Source: Planctomycetota bacterium (lineage in GTDB: Bacteria > Planctomycetota > UBA1135 > GCA-002686595). From it: 64,000 bases of DNA. Below the pieces are notes generated by a model. That model had not been told where the DNA came from, did no database searches, and saw only the letters and a program-made list of their open reading frames with translations. Location of the stretch: the NCBI GenBank assembly GCA_022446815.1, contig JAKVCD010000001.1, positions 232,997 to 296,996 of the forward strand, given 5' to 3'. Positions 9,237-17,143 of this stretch are shown here, one piece after another (position 1 is the stretch's first letter; every line of letters starts with the position of its first letter). Both the position numbers and the translations under genes were made by a program.

Positions 9237-10456
9237 AGAGTCCCCAGCGATCCTCCGTGACGGCCCGCGCTAAGTGGGTGCCCGTCACGCTCACAGCGGC
9301 AGCCCTCCTCTTGCTCCTGAGGCTGTTTGTGATCGGCGTCTATGAAGTCGACAGCCGCTCCATGGTGCCCACTCTGCGCGGAGGGTCTGGTGAGGAGCAG
9401 AACGAGCGGGTCCTCGTGCGCTACGGACGAGGAGAGCTCGATCGCTTCGACCTGGTCGTGTTGCGTCGGCCGGGGGTGAAGGTCCCCAGGGTGAAGCGCG
9501 TCGTCGGTCTCCCTGGAGAGACCGTCCAGCTCGAGTTTGGTGACCTCATCATCAACGGCGAGAAGCTTCCCCTGAGCGCTCCGCGCCCACCCCTCGTGGA
9601 GGTCTTCAACGACACGCGCGACGAGGTGGAGGAGTGGTTCCAGATGGGAGGGACAGAGGTGAACCCTTGGGAGCGCGGAGAGGGTCTCTGGCACTTAGCG
9701 GCAGAGGAGGTGCCCTCAGGCGCGGCGGCGGGGACGATGTTCTTCGCGAAGCGCCTCACAGCGGGCCACATCTCAGGAGACCCGGAGGCTGGGCCAGGAG
9801 GGGTCTCAGCGGCTGACTGCGTCTTAGGTTGTCAGGTGAGGCTGGGGGAGGAGCCCGCGGAGCTGCACTTCATCTTGAGGGAGCAGGGCGACACCTTCCG
9901 CGCTGAGGTGAAGACGGCGCAGGGCTCGCTCAAGCATGTGCGGATCGTTCAACGCTGGCGCGGCGGCGAAGAGCTAGAGCTCCGCAAGAGCCCGCTCTAC
10001 GCAGACAGTGAGGTCTGGCACACCGTCCGCTTTGGGAACGTGGACGATGAGCTCTTCTTTGAGGTCACCCCTGAGGGAGGAGATCGCTTGCGACTCACAG
10101 CGACAGCTAGGAACCACCTTGACCCCTCAGATCGAGTGGCGAAGGGGGAGACATATGGGCACCGGATCGGGCTCGGCGGCGCGGCGGGCACCGCAGACTT
10201 TCGAAACATCCAGGTCTGGCGCGACTTCCACTACACAGACAGGGGCAGCCACGGGAAGGGTGAGCCTGTGCGCTTGGGTCCGAACGAGCTCTTCGTGCTA
10301 GGCGACAACTCTCCAGTGAGCCGCGACGGGAGGGACTGGGGGCCGATCTCGGCGAGCGACGTTCTAGGTAGGCCGACCCACGTCGCTTACCCCTTTAGCG
10401 CGATGAGGCCCTTGGGCGAGGATGTGCGGCCCCTAATACCCTCAAGCGGCCCTTGA
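9233..10456 (+). CDS. lepB: Signal peptidase I with a ~220-residue inserted domain
   Basis: A 407-residue membrane-anchored serine protease that cleaves Sec/Tat signal peptides. One N-terminal membrane helix (about 16-36) precedes box B SRSMVPTL with the nucleophile Ser43. Box D RVKRVVGLPGE carries the general base Lys88. Box E LGDNSPVSRDGRDWG (356-370) is near the C-terminus. Between boxes D and E, roughly residues 115-345, lies an extra beta-rich region (DCVLGCQVRL..., WHTVRFGNVDDELFFEV..., ADFRNIQVWRDFHY), which reads like a concanavalin/LamG- or DUF1080-type sandwich. LepB proteins normally have a much smaller region here. The start is GTG 9233, overlapping the mgtE stop as GTGA. Confidence 0.85.
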   Translation: MKSPQRSSVTARAKWVPVTLTAAALLLLLRLFVIGVYEVDSRSMVPTLRGGSGEEQNERVLVRYGRGELDRFDLVVLRRPGVKVPRVKRVVGLPGETVQLEFGDLIINGEKLPLSAPRPPLVEVFNDTRDEVEEWFQMGGTEVNPWERGEGLWHLAAEEVPSGAAAGTMFFAKRLTAGHISGDPEAGPGGVSAADCVLGCQVRLGEEPAELHFILREQGDTFRAEVKTAQGSLKHVRIVQRWRGGEELELRKSPLYADSEVWHTVRFGNVDDELFFEVTPEGGDRLRLTATARNHLDPSDRVAKGETYGHRIGLGGAAGTADFRNIQVWRDFHYTDRGSHGKGEPVRLGPNELFVLGDNSPVSRDGRDWGPISASDVLGRPTHVAYPFSAMRPLGEDVRPLIPSSGP

Positions 10457-10461
10457 GGGCC
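10448..10461 (+). terminator. Hairpin across the lepB stop codon
   Basis: GGCCC-TTGA-GGGCC forms a perfect 5-bp GC stem whose loop contains the lepB TGA. It is followed at once by a second palindrome (CCCTAGAGGG). No T-run follows, so intrinsic termination is uncertain. Confidence 0.35.
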
Positions 10462-10483
10462 CCTAGAGGGAGTTAAGTTTGTC

Positions 10484-10509
10484 GGAACCTCTCGGATGAG
10501 CGAGGGTTC
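10484..10509 (+). promoter_or_regulatory. Candidate ECF-type promoter element / inverted repeat upstream of sigma factor gene
   Basis: GGAACC at 10484-10489 matches the GGAAC core of ECF -35 elements and lies 79 bp before the sigma ATG. It also forms one arm of an inverted repeat, GAACC-T-CTCG / CGAG-GGTTC, with a 6-nt loop, so it may instead be an RNA hairpin. The -10 side (TTCAGG at about 10507) is unconvincing alone. The same GGAACC precedes the second ECF sigma gene. Confidence 0.35.
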
Positions 10510-10567
10510 AGGTGGGCTTCGGCCTGAGGGAGAGCCCCGCTCGCAAGGCTAAGGCGCCTCACGAACC

Positions 10568-11194
10568 ATGTCTGAAACCTACAGCGACAAAGAGGACTAC
10601 GGGGGCGACCCCGGGGTGCGCTGGATGTTGGCCTATCAGGCCGGCGACGAGAGCGCCTTCGACAAGATCGTTGAGGAGTACTCCACGATGGTTTGGTCTC
10701 TCTTGACGCGCTTCCTGGGCCACCGCGCTGTCCGTGAGGACTTGGTTCAGGACGCCTTCATGCGCGTCGTGCGTGCGCGCGACAGGTACAAGCCCTCCGC
10801 GCGCTTCTCCACTTGGCTCTACCGGATCGTCTACAACCTCGCCGTAAACGAGACCCAGCGCCGCCGCAGCCTGGTCTCCCTCGACCAACCCTTAGGCGGT
10901 GAGGAGGGCCCCTCTTCACTGGGAGAGCTGCAGGTGAGCGAGGGTGGGGAGCCCTCCGCCGAGCTCGAGCGCGAGGACGTCGTCAGCGCTGTTCGCCTCG
11001 CGATCGACGCGCTGCCAGAGGCTCAGCGCATGGCGCTGATTCTCGCCAAGTATCACGACACGCCCTACGCAGAGATCGCGGTCGTCTTGGACTCCTCTGA
11101 GAAGGCGATCAAGTCGCTCATCCATCGCGCGCGCGAGAACTTGCGAGAGCAGCTCGCCCCGTTCCTCCAGCGAGAGCGAGGAGGCGCAGCATGA
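10568..11194 (+). CDS. ECF-family RNA polymerase sigma factor
   Basis: A 208-residue sigma-70 family factor of the extracytoplasmic-function group. Region 2 is seen as DKIVEEYSTMVWSLLTRFLG and VREDLVQDAFMRVVRARDRY plus FSTWLYRIVYNLAVNE (about residues 34-98). Region 4 is ALPEAQRMALILAKYHDTPYAEIAVVLDSSEKAIKSLIHRARENLRE (about 150-196), a helix-turn-helix that reads the -35 element. Regions 1 and 3 are absent, as is normal. Its stop overlaps the ATG of the anti-sigma gene (ATGA), arguing for coupled synthesis of the pair. A hairpin/GGAACC element upstream suggests autoregulation. Confidence 0.9.
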   Translation: MSETYSDKEDYGGDPGVRWMLAYQAGDESAFDKIVEEYSTMVWSLLTRFLGHRAVREDLVQDAFMRVVRARDRYKPSARFSTWLYRIVYNLAVNETQRRRSLVSLDQPLGGEEGPSSLGELQVSEGGEPSAELEREDVVSAVRLAIDALPEAQRMALILAKYHDTPYAEIAVVLDSSEKAIKSLIHRARENLREQLAPFLQRERGGAA

Positions 11195-11910
11195 GCGAAT
11201 CCACCCCGAAGCGTTGCCAAGACTTTCGCGAGCTGCTTGAGCTCGCACTGCGCGACCCCGAAGCAAAGCTTGAGCCCCTCGCTTGGCATGAGCACCTGCG
11301 TTCGTGCCCTAAGTGCCAAGCCCTCCTGGAGGAAGAGGAGGCCCTCGAGCAGCTCCTCGCCACCCTCCCTGTCCCCGAGCTCCCCGACACCTTGGTCGGA
11401 AAGGTGCTCGAGCGGCTGCGCGAGGAGCGCTCGAAGCCCGACCTAGATGTCCTGCTAGAGCTGGATCAAATCGAAAGGCCCGAAGGGCTCACCGGGCGCG
11501 TCTTGGACGAGCTGGAGCTTGACCGCGCCCTAGCCTTAGTCCCCGAGCTACAGGTGCCGCGCGGGCTCAGCGAGCGAGTGTTGGAGGCCCTAGAGCCGCA
11601 ACGCCGAGCGCCGGAAGCGTCCGTGCTCAGGCTCCGCCGTATCGCGCCACTAGCGGCCTCGCTGCTCGCGCTGCTTGGCCTCGGTCTGTACGCCCTGAGC
11701 GGCGACGAGGCGGTCGGGCCTCCCGTGGCCTTCGGGCCTGTCGATGAGCGTCCCTCTGAGGAGATGCTGGCGGTCTTGGACTTGCTCGGCGATGAGTCCC
11801 TCTGGGGAGCTGACCCCTACGCCGCCTCTGAGGTCGACATCGCCCTCTCGCTCGACGAGAGCGATGAGCTCCTGCTCGAGTATCTTGCGATGACTGAGGA
11901 GGACGACTGA
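11191..11910 (+). CDS. Membrane anti-sigma factor with zinc-binding N-terminus and three P-x2-L-x3-V repeats
   Basis: 239 residues. The N-terminus carries HLRSCPKC (H35, C39, C42), the H-x3-C-x2-C zinc motif of ZAS anti-sigma domains. Residues 65-134 contain three copies of P-x2-L-x3-V-x3-L (P65, P97, P123). One membrane helix (about 151-168) leads to a short acidic outer tail ending LAMTEEDD. It most likely holds the sigma factor encoded directly upstream at the membrane until a signal releases it. It overlaps the sigma gene (ATGA) and the next gene (TGATG). The same repeat occurs in the anti-sigma at 26556. The role of the repeats is unknown. Confidence 0.8.
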   Translation: MSESTPKRCQDFRELLELALRDPEAKLEPLAWHEHLRSCPKCQALLEEEEALEQLLATLPVPELPDTLVGKVLERLREERSKPDLDVLLELDQIERPEGLTGRVLDELELDRALALVPELQVPRGLSERVLEALEPQRRAPEASVLRLRRIAPLAASLLALLGLGLYALSGDEAVGPPVAFGPVDERPSEEMLAVLDLLGDESLWGADPYAASEVDIALSLDESDELLLEYLAMTEEDD

Positions 11911-13028
11911 TGTCACACCTCCTCCGCGCGCTCGCCGCCACGCTCCTGTTCTTCGCGCCCGCGCTCGCTCAGAGTGGAGAGCCTCACGCTGGCCGTGACA
12001 TGACTCCGATGGAGCGCTGGGAGCGGCTCAGCTCCGAAGAGCAGGAGCAGATGCGCTCCCGCTTTGAGCGCTGGCAGAACCTCTCTGAAGAGGAGCGCAA
12101 AGAGTACAAGCGGCGCTCTGACCAGATGGCGCGCGCGCGCAAAGAGGCCCTCCGGCAGCTGCGCAAGAAGGATCGCGAGCGCTTTGAGACTCTAGACAAG
12201 CAAACACAAGGGTCGGTCTTAGACCTGCTCACGCACGTGACCCTCGTAGAGCGCGCAGAGCGTTTGCGCTTCAAGCTCCCCCCGGAGGCGCAAGTTCGCC
12301 TCGATGGCGCTGGCCCCGAAGAGCGTAAGGCGATCCTTGAAGAGCTCCGACGAGCAGAGCTGCGAAAGGCGGGCGATCGCGCGATCAAAGAGCTCACGAG
12401 AGAGCTCGGGCTCGGTCAGGCCAAGGTCGACGAGCTCCGCAGCCTCCCCCGAAGAGAGCGCAGTGAGCAGCTCTTAGAGTTAAAGAGGCGAGCGATCGAG
12501 AGCGGCGTGATCGAGGGTGTTCGACCAGGCGGGATGGACGAAGGCACATGGGAGAGGATGAGAGACCTCTCGCCTCGCGACTTCGCTCGCGACCTCTTCC
12601 GTCACCGTGATCGGGCTGACATGTCGCGCTGGGACAAGCGCCGCCGGCAGATCCATGAGATGATCAGGCCGACGCTCGACGAGCTCATCCAAGTCTCCCA
12701 AACGCCAGAGAGTGACCGGCGAGCCACGCTAGAGCGCCTGGTGCGGACTCGAATTGAGTCCGGCGAGGCTGTTAGCGACAAGCTCCCTGAGGGCCTCCTA
12801 GAGAGCATGCGTTCCGCGAGCGATCGCGAGTTCATCAACCGGCTGCGCCACTACCCGAGGCCGCCTCGTGGCGGAGAGCAGCGTCCTCGCTTCCAAGGGG
12901 GGGAGGGGCGCTCGGCCCGACCCGAGCGCCGACCGGGACAACCAGCCTCCCCGAGAGGGCAAGGGCCCCGAAGGCCCGGCCAACCTGGAGAGCTTGAGCG
13001 TGCGCGCCCCTCGCTCGACTCCCTTTAG
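11910..13028 (+). CDS. DUF3106-type secreted helical protein
   Basis: 372 residues with a signal peptide (LLRALAATLLFFAPALAQS). The mature part starts with the DUF3106 pattern: MERWERLSSEEQEQMRSRFE followed by WQNLSEEERKEYKRR, i.e. repeated W-x2-LS-x2-E/ER units. The rest is charged, mostly helical and rich in Arg/Glu. The last ~80 residues are basic, Pro/Gly/Arg-rich and probably disordered (RPERRPGQP, GPRRPGQPGE). It is the third gene of the sigma/anti-sigma operon, with its start overlapping the anti-sigma stop, so it may be a periplasmic partner or target of that stress circuit. No enzymatic motif is seen. Confidence 0.65.
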   Translation: MSHLLRALAATLLFFAPALAQSGEPHAGRDMTPMERWERLSSEEQEQMRSRFERWQNLSEEERKEYKRRSDQMARARKEALRQLRKKDRERFETLDKQTQGSVLDLLTHVTLVERAERLRFKLPPEAQVRLDGAGPEERKAILEELRRAELRKAGDRAIKELTRELGLGQAKVDELRSLPRRERSEQLLELKRRAIESGVIEGVRPGGMDEGTWERMRDLSPRDFARDLFRHRDRADMSRWDKRRRQIHEMIRPTLDELIQVSQTPESDRRATLERLVRTRIESGEAVSDKLPEGLLESMRSASDREFINRLRHYPRPPRGGEQRPRFQGGEGRSARPERRPGQPASPRGQGPRRPGQPGELERARPSLDSL

Positions 13029-13097
13029 GATTGAATTGTGGCGTGCAGGCGCACAGTCGCCGCTCAGCCGCCTAGACTGACGGCGGAGGAAGCCATC

Positions 13098-13478
13098 ATG
13101 ATTCAAGTCGTCGAACAAAACGTCTTAGGTGGGCAGCTAGAGCCCTGCTCGAAGGACCCCATGACAGGGTTCTACCGTGACGGCTGCTGCCGCACTGGAG
13201 AGGATGACATGGGCTCACACACGGTGTGTGTCCGGGTGACTGCAGAGTTCTTGGAGTTCACGCGCGCTCGAGGGAACGATCTCAGCACGCCGATCCCGGC
13301 CTACCATTTTCCTGGCTTAAAGCCGGGCGACCAGTGGTGTCTGTGCGCAGCGAGGTGGCAGGAGGCCTTCATGGCAGGTGTCGCGCCTCAGGTCGTGATG
13401 GAGGCGACTCACGCTCGCGCGCTCCAGTACTGTCGACTTGAAGACCTCAAGGCGAACGCCTTCACAGCAGGGGCCTGA
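13098..13478 (+). CDS. DUF2237 family protein
   Basis: A 126-residue cytoplasmic protein matching the conserved DUF2237 pattern: NVLGGQLEPCSKDPMTGFYR, DGCCRTGEDDMGSHTVC, RGNDLSTPIPAYHFPGLKPG, DQWCLCAARWQEA and EATHARAL. Several conserved Cys and His (CSKDP, GCC, WCLC) suggest metal or redox chemistry, but the family has no established function. The start is the ATG at 13098 with CGGAGGA upstream. It sits 23 bp before the tRNA 2-selenouridine synthase gene on the same strand. Confidence 0.85.
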   Translation: MIQVVEQNVLGGQLEPCSKDPMTGFYRDGCCRTGEDDMGSHTVCVRVTAEFLEFTRARGNDLSTPIPAYHFPGLKPGDQWCLCAARWQEAFMAGVAPQVVMEATHARALQYCRLEDLKANAFTAGA

Positions 13479-13501
13479 GCGAGAGGCAGCGCGCCGCTGA
13501 G

Positions 13502-14692
13502 ATGCAGACTGCATCCACGATCCCCTCAATCGACGCCGCCTCCGCGCTAAGGTGTGTGACCGCGCGTACGATCGACCTACGAAGCCCCTCTGAATACGCA
13601 GAGGATCATCTCCCTGGCGCGGTGAACCACCCGCTCTTTGGCGACGCCGAGCGCGAGCTCATCGGGACGCTCTACAAGCAGGTCTCCCCAGACGCTGCAT
13701 ACAAACAGGCGGCCTTGCTGGTGGATGAGGGGGTCGGCGATCTTGTGAGCGGCATCGCAGAGGCCGTCGGCAGGCCCAAGCCAGAGGGAGAGGTCGAGGC
13801 TGTGGCGCGAGCGATCACTGGAGAGAGCTTCGACGCTATCACCCGCGGCGTCGAAGTCTCTCCAGCGACCACTCTTCCAGAGAGGCCCGTGATCGTTCAC
13901 TGTTGGCGCGCTGGCTTGCGCTCTCTCTCGATGGCGGTCCTCTTGAGAGCTCTCGGGTGGGAAGAGGTTCTCATCCTTGAGGGGGGATACAAGGCCTATC
14001 GAAGACACGTCATCGACTCCCTCGAGGCGGCTTCGCTTCCGGAGGCTTTCGTTTTGCGCGGGCTCACGGGCGTCGGGAAGACGCTCGTGTTGCGTGAGCT
14101 GGAAGAGTTACGACCGGGTTGGACCCTCGACCTTGAAGGGCACGCCCGCCATCGCTCGTCCATCCTCGGGATGGTCGGCTTGGAGCCCGTCGGGCAAAAG
14201 GCCTTTGAGGGCGACATCGCAGCGCGCCTTCGCGCGGGCTTCCCTTCAGATCTCGTGGTCTATGAGGGAGAGAGCAGGAAAGTCGGCGACCGCATCGTCC
14301 CGGCGGAGATTTGGGGGTCGCTCACGAGCGGAACGAATTTGAAGCTCAAGACAAGCGTCGAACGTCGCGTCGAGGCCCTGCGCGAGGATTACCTCGCGAG
14401 TGAGGGGTCGCGAGGGGCGCTGCTCGAGCAGCTCCCTTTCATCGAGCAACGCCTCGGCCCCGTGAAATGGAAGGGTGTCCTCACAGGGCTCCTCAATGCA
14501 GACCGCATCGACGAGCTCGTCGAGGCGCTCCTTGAGCACTACTACGACCCGCTCTACTCACACTCTGATAAGGGGCGCGAGCACGAGGCGACCTTTGACT
14601 CAACTGACCCCGCTGCCTGCGCGGGGGCGATCGCAGCTTGGATCGAAGCCGCTAAGGCGCGAAGGGGATCCGCACCGCGTCGGTCAAGTTGA
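13502..14692 (+). CDS. mnmH: tRNA 2-selenouridine synthase
   Basis: 396 residues. An N-terminal rhodanese domain has IDLRSPSEYAEDHLPGAVN and the catalytic-loop HCWRAGLRS with the active Cys. A C-terminal P-loop domain has LRGLTGVGKTLVLREL. This two-domain layout defines MnmH (SelU/YbbB), which geranylates and then selenates 2-thiouridine at wobble position 34 of Lys, Glu and Gln tRNAs using selenophosphate. Its presence implies a selenophosphate synthetase elsewhere in the genome; none is in this window. Length matches the family. The 3' end overlaps the convergent secreted-protein gene by 41 bp. Confidence 0.9.
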   Translation: MQTASTIPSIDAASALRCVTARTIDLRSPSEYAEDHLPGAVNHPLFGDAERELIGTLYKQVSPDAAYKQAALLVDEGVGDLVSGIAEAVGRPKPEGEVEAVARAITGESFDAITRGVEVSPATTLPERPVIVHCWRAGLRSLSMAVLLRALGWEEVLILEGGYKAYRRHVIDSLEAASLPEAFVLRGLTGVGKTLVLRELEELRPGWTLDLEGHARHRSSILGMVGLEPVGQKAFEGDIAARLRAGFPSDLVVYEGESRKVGDRIVPAEIWGSLTSGTNLKLKTSVERRVEALREDYLASEGSRGALLEQLPFIEQRLGPVKWKGVLTGLLNADRIDELVEALLEHYYDPLYSHSDKGREHEATFDSTDPAACAGAIAAWIEAAKARRGSAPRRSS

Positions 14693-15986
14693 AGCCCGCT
14701 CCACCGCCGGCCGGGTCGCGGAACCAGAACTGGAAGTTCCAAGCGGTCCCAGGCTGAATGTTGGCCGCGTTGCTTGGAGAGGTTGTGTCGAGGAAGTGGA
14801 TCGCCTCTCCCCAAGGGGCTGAGATGTTGATCGGCGGGTTCAGCCGGGTCACAAAACCGCCGATGCAGCGAGCGCCGTTGCCAAAGGGGACCTCAACCTG
14901 GTTGGGCCCATAGTAGAAGAGCCCCGGCTGACCAGCGGGCGCGAAGTTGGCGATGATCTGAAGGTCATTAGCAGAAACAGAGTTCGATCCACCGAAGTTG
15001 ATCCGGGCCCCTCTGGAGCTGGCGGAGTTAGGCGAGGTTGAGCAGTAGAACTCCGGGAGCGCGCTCGTGATGAGGACGTCGACAGGGTCTGACCATGTAA
15101 CAGTGGAGCCGTCCCCACCGAAGCGATCGTTGAGGTGGGGGTAGAAGCCGTTCTTCGCGCCGACCCAGAAGCGATAGGTGTGGCCTTGGGAGGGGGGGAA
15201 GGGGATGTTCGCTGCGGGGTCCAAGCCGATCGAGATGGAGCTCCCAACTACGAAGTGGTTCTCGATGACCGTCACGCCGGTGGTGAGGTCTTGCATCGTT
15301 ATGTAGTGGCCCACGACGCCTGAGTCCTCATCGCTAGCAGGGGTCCACAGGAACTCCATCGTGTCGTCGTCGTCAGTGGGGCTTATGACGCCGTTGTCGA
15401 TAGCGACGGGAGCCTCAGAGAAGACGGGCCCGTCATCATCGGTGAACCAAACCCGCAGAGAGACGGAGAAGTTGTTTGCGTCTCCGATTCCCTCGACGTC
15501 ATTTCCGCACACGTTTCCAATCGGGTTATCTGCGTAGTAAGGGGCGGCGTTGTTGTTGTTGTACGTCCCAGAGATATAGCCAGAGGCGAAGAACCAGTTG
15601 TCTCCGAGTGAGTCGTTCGCGTCGAAGTCGTCGTCCCAAAGCCCTAGGTAGAACCACGCGCCACTGTTCCTAGGGATGACCTTGGAGACCTCCGGGTCGC
15701 CGATGTCCCAACCGCCGCAGCCGGTGTTGATGCCGCAGTCATCGAAGGTCACGCCGTCGACGGTGTTCTCGTTGCCGTCGTCCCCGCAGCCATCCGCGCA
15801 AGCGTTGAACACGTTGCCGTTGGACTCGTCGAAGATCGCGACGCGGTAGAAGCGGTCTGGGTCACCAGCGCCCCAGGGGCGCTGGCTGTTCACCCAGCAG
15901 CCGCCGTCGATAAAGGTCGGCTGAAAGTGGGCGCGAACATCGGGCGCGGCGGGGAGGGCGAGGAGGGCGAAGGTGAGGATAGACAT
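14652..15986 (-). CDS. Secreted protein with planctomycete-type C-terminal beta domain
   Basis: 444 residues with a short signal peptide (MSILTFALLALPAAPDVRA). The middle contains Cys-rich, Asp/Asn-rich stretches (CADGCGDDGNENTVDG, CGINTGCGGWDIGD) and a fibronectin-like region (DEDSGVVGHYI). The last ~120 residues (from EFYCSTSPNSASSRGARI through GLFYYGPNQVEVPFGNG to GFNLTDAVRIPF) match a C-terminal module I associate with secreted planctomycete proteins, usually of unknown role. No catalytic motif is seen. The gene ends inside mnmH on the opposite strand. Its upstream gap (15987-16213, 227 bp) holds no gene I can support. Confidence 0.6.
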   Translation of the reverse strand: MSILTFALLALPAAPDVRAHFQPTFIDGGCWVNSQRPWGAGDPDRFYRVAIFDESNGNVFNACADGCGDDGNENTVDGVTFDDCGINTGCGGWDIGDPEVSKVIPRNSGAWFYLGLWDDDFDANDSLGDNWFFASGYISGTYNNNNAAPYYADNPIGNVCGNDVEGIGDANNFSVSLRVWFTDDDGPVFSEAPVAIDNGVISPTDDDDTMEFLWTPASDEDSGVVGHYITMQDLTTGVTVIENHFVVGSSISIGLDPAANIPFPPSQGHTYRFWVGAKNGFYPHLNDRFGGDGSTVTWSDPVDVLITSALPEFYCSTSPNSASSRGARINFGGSNSVSANDLQIIANFAPAGQPGLFYYGPNQVEVPFGNGARCIGGFVTRLNPPINISAPWGEAIHFLDTTSPSNAANIQPGTAWNFQFWFRDPAGGGAGFNLTDAVRIPFAP

Positions 15987-16213
15987 ATGGGTTCTCCGTG
16001 GGTCACGAGTTAGGTCGTCACCCTGCTTCGATCATAGCCCAGCAGGCCTTTAGCCGCCGAAGAGAGTCTCTCTCCCGCCTCAGGGCGCGCCGGAGACCCC
16101 CGAGGAGATCTCCAAGGAGTTCTGCGTCGCCGGCGTGAACACTTGCCGGCCGATACAGGGCTACAAAGACGGTTGCAATTGAGCCTGGGCACAGACGCGC
16201 TAGGCTCGGGGCT

Positions 16214-17143
16214 ATGAGTTCAGGGCGAGACAACCCCAAAGACCGAGCTCGGCGCATCTGCGCCGGGCTCGCACTCTTGGTGACCGGCTGTAGCGCGACG
16301 CCGGAGCCTGTGACCTCATCCAATGCGGCGGTCATCGCCCATCGAGGAGCGAGCGGCTACCTTCCGGAGCACACCCTCGAGGCCTACACCGTCGGCTTTG
16401 AGATGGGGGCGGACTTCTTGGAGCCGGACCTCGTGATGTCCCGGGACGGGCACCTCGTCTGCTCACATGACCTGACCGTCACGTCGCGCTCAAACGTAAC
16501 CTTCCTCTACCCAGACCTCGTAGATGCAGCGGGAGAGGTTTGGATCAAGGACCTCTTCCTAGCAGAGCTCCGAAAGATCGAGGTCACAGACGAGGACGGG
16601 GAGGGCTCGTACCGCTACGCGACCTTCAGTGAGCTGCTTGATCTCACAGGGCTCTTAGGCACACGCAAGGGCGAAAAGGTCGGTCTCATCCCTGAGTTGA
16701 AGGCGCCGGCCTGGCATCGTGAGCGCGGGCTGCCGATGGAGGGGGCGTTGATCGATGAGCTCGCGAAGGCTGGCTACCTAACGCGCGGCGACCCGGTCAT
16801 CGTCCAGGGCTTCGACAGAGACAGTTTGCAGAGGATGCGAAGCGAGCACGGCTGCAGCTTCCCGCTCGTGCTCTGTCTAAGGAAGCAACCCAAGGAAGAT
16901 GACTTGGAGTGGGCTGCCGAGAACTGTGAGGGCGTCGCGCCCCACCGCGCCTCGATTGAAGACCCGCTTACAGGTGCGACCACAGGCCTGCTCGCGCGCG
17001 CGCGTGAGCTTGGGCTCTCGGTCTTCCCTTACACCTTCAAGGACGAGGTGGCCGCCATGCGCCGCTTCCTCCATGTTCATCGCGTCGAGGGGATCTTCAC
17101 AGACTTTCCCGACAAGGGCGTCGCCGCTCGAGACAAGCCTTAG
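16214..17143 (+). CDS. Glycerophosphodiester phosphodiesterase, predicted lipoprotein
   Basis: 309 residues. The N-terminus ends in lipobox LLVTGC, so the enzyme is probably membrane-tethered and extracytoplasmic. The GDPD catalytic motif is present: AHRGASGYLPEHTLEAY with the HRG...PENT-like element, then DFLEPDLVMSRDGHLVCSHD with the metal-binding ExD and the second catalytic His. FPYTFKDE near the C-terminus fits the family. It hydrolyses glycerophosphodiesters to glycerol-3-phosphate plus an alcohol (GlpQ type). It converges on the radical SAM gene: TTAG at 17140-17143 supplies the stop codon on both strands. Confidence 0.85.
   Translation: MSSGRDNPKDRARRICAGLALLVTGCSATPEPVTSSNAAVIAHRGASGYLPEHTLEAYTVGFEMGADFLEPDLVMSRDGHLVCSHDLTVTSRSNVTFLYPDLVDAAGEVWIKDLFLAELRKIEVTDEDGEGSYRYATFSELLDLTGLLGTRKGEKVGLIPELKAPAWHRERGLPMEGALIDELAKAGYLTRGDPVIVQGFDRDSLQRMRSEHGCSFPLVLCLRKQPKEDDLEWAAENCEGVAPHRASIEDPLTGATTGLLARARELGLSVFPYTFKDEVAAMRRFLHVHRVEGIFTDFPDKGVAARDKP

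Noticed and set aside
16018..16335. 105-codon open frame on the minus strand in the gap before the phosphodiesterase gene
   Set aside because: It overlaps the start of the real gene on the other strand, has no ribosome site and no recognisable domain; high GC gives such frames by chance.
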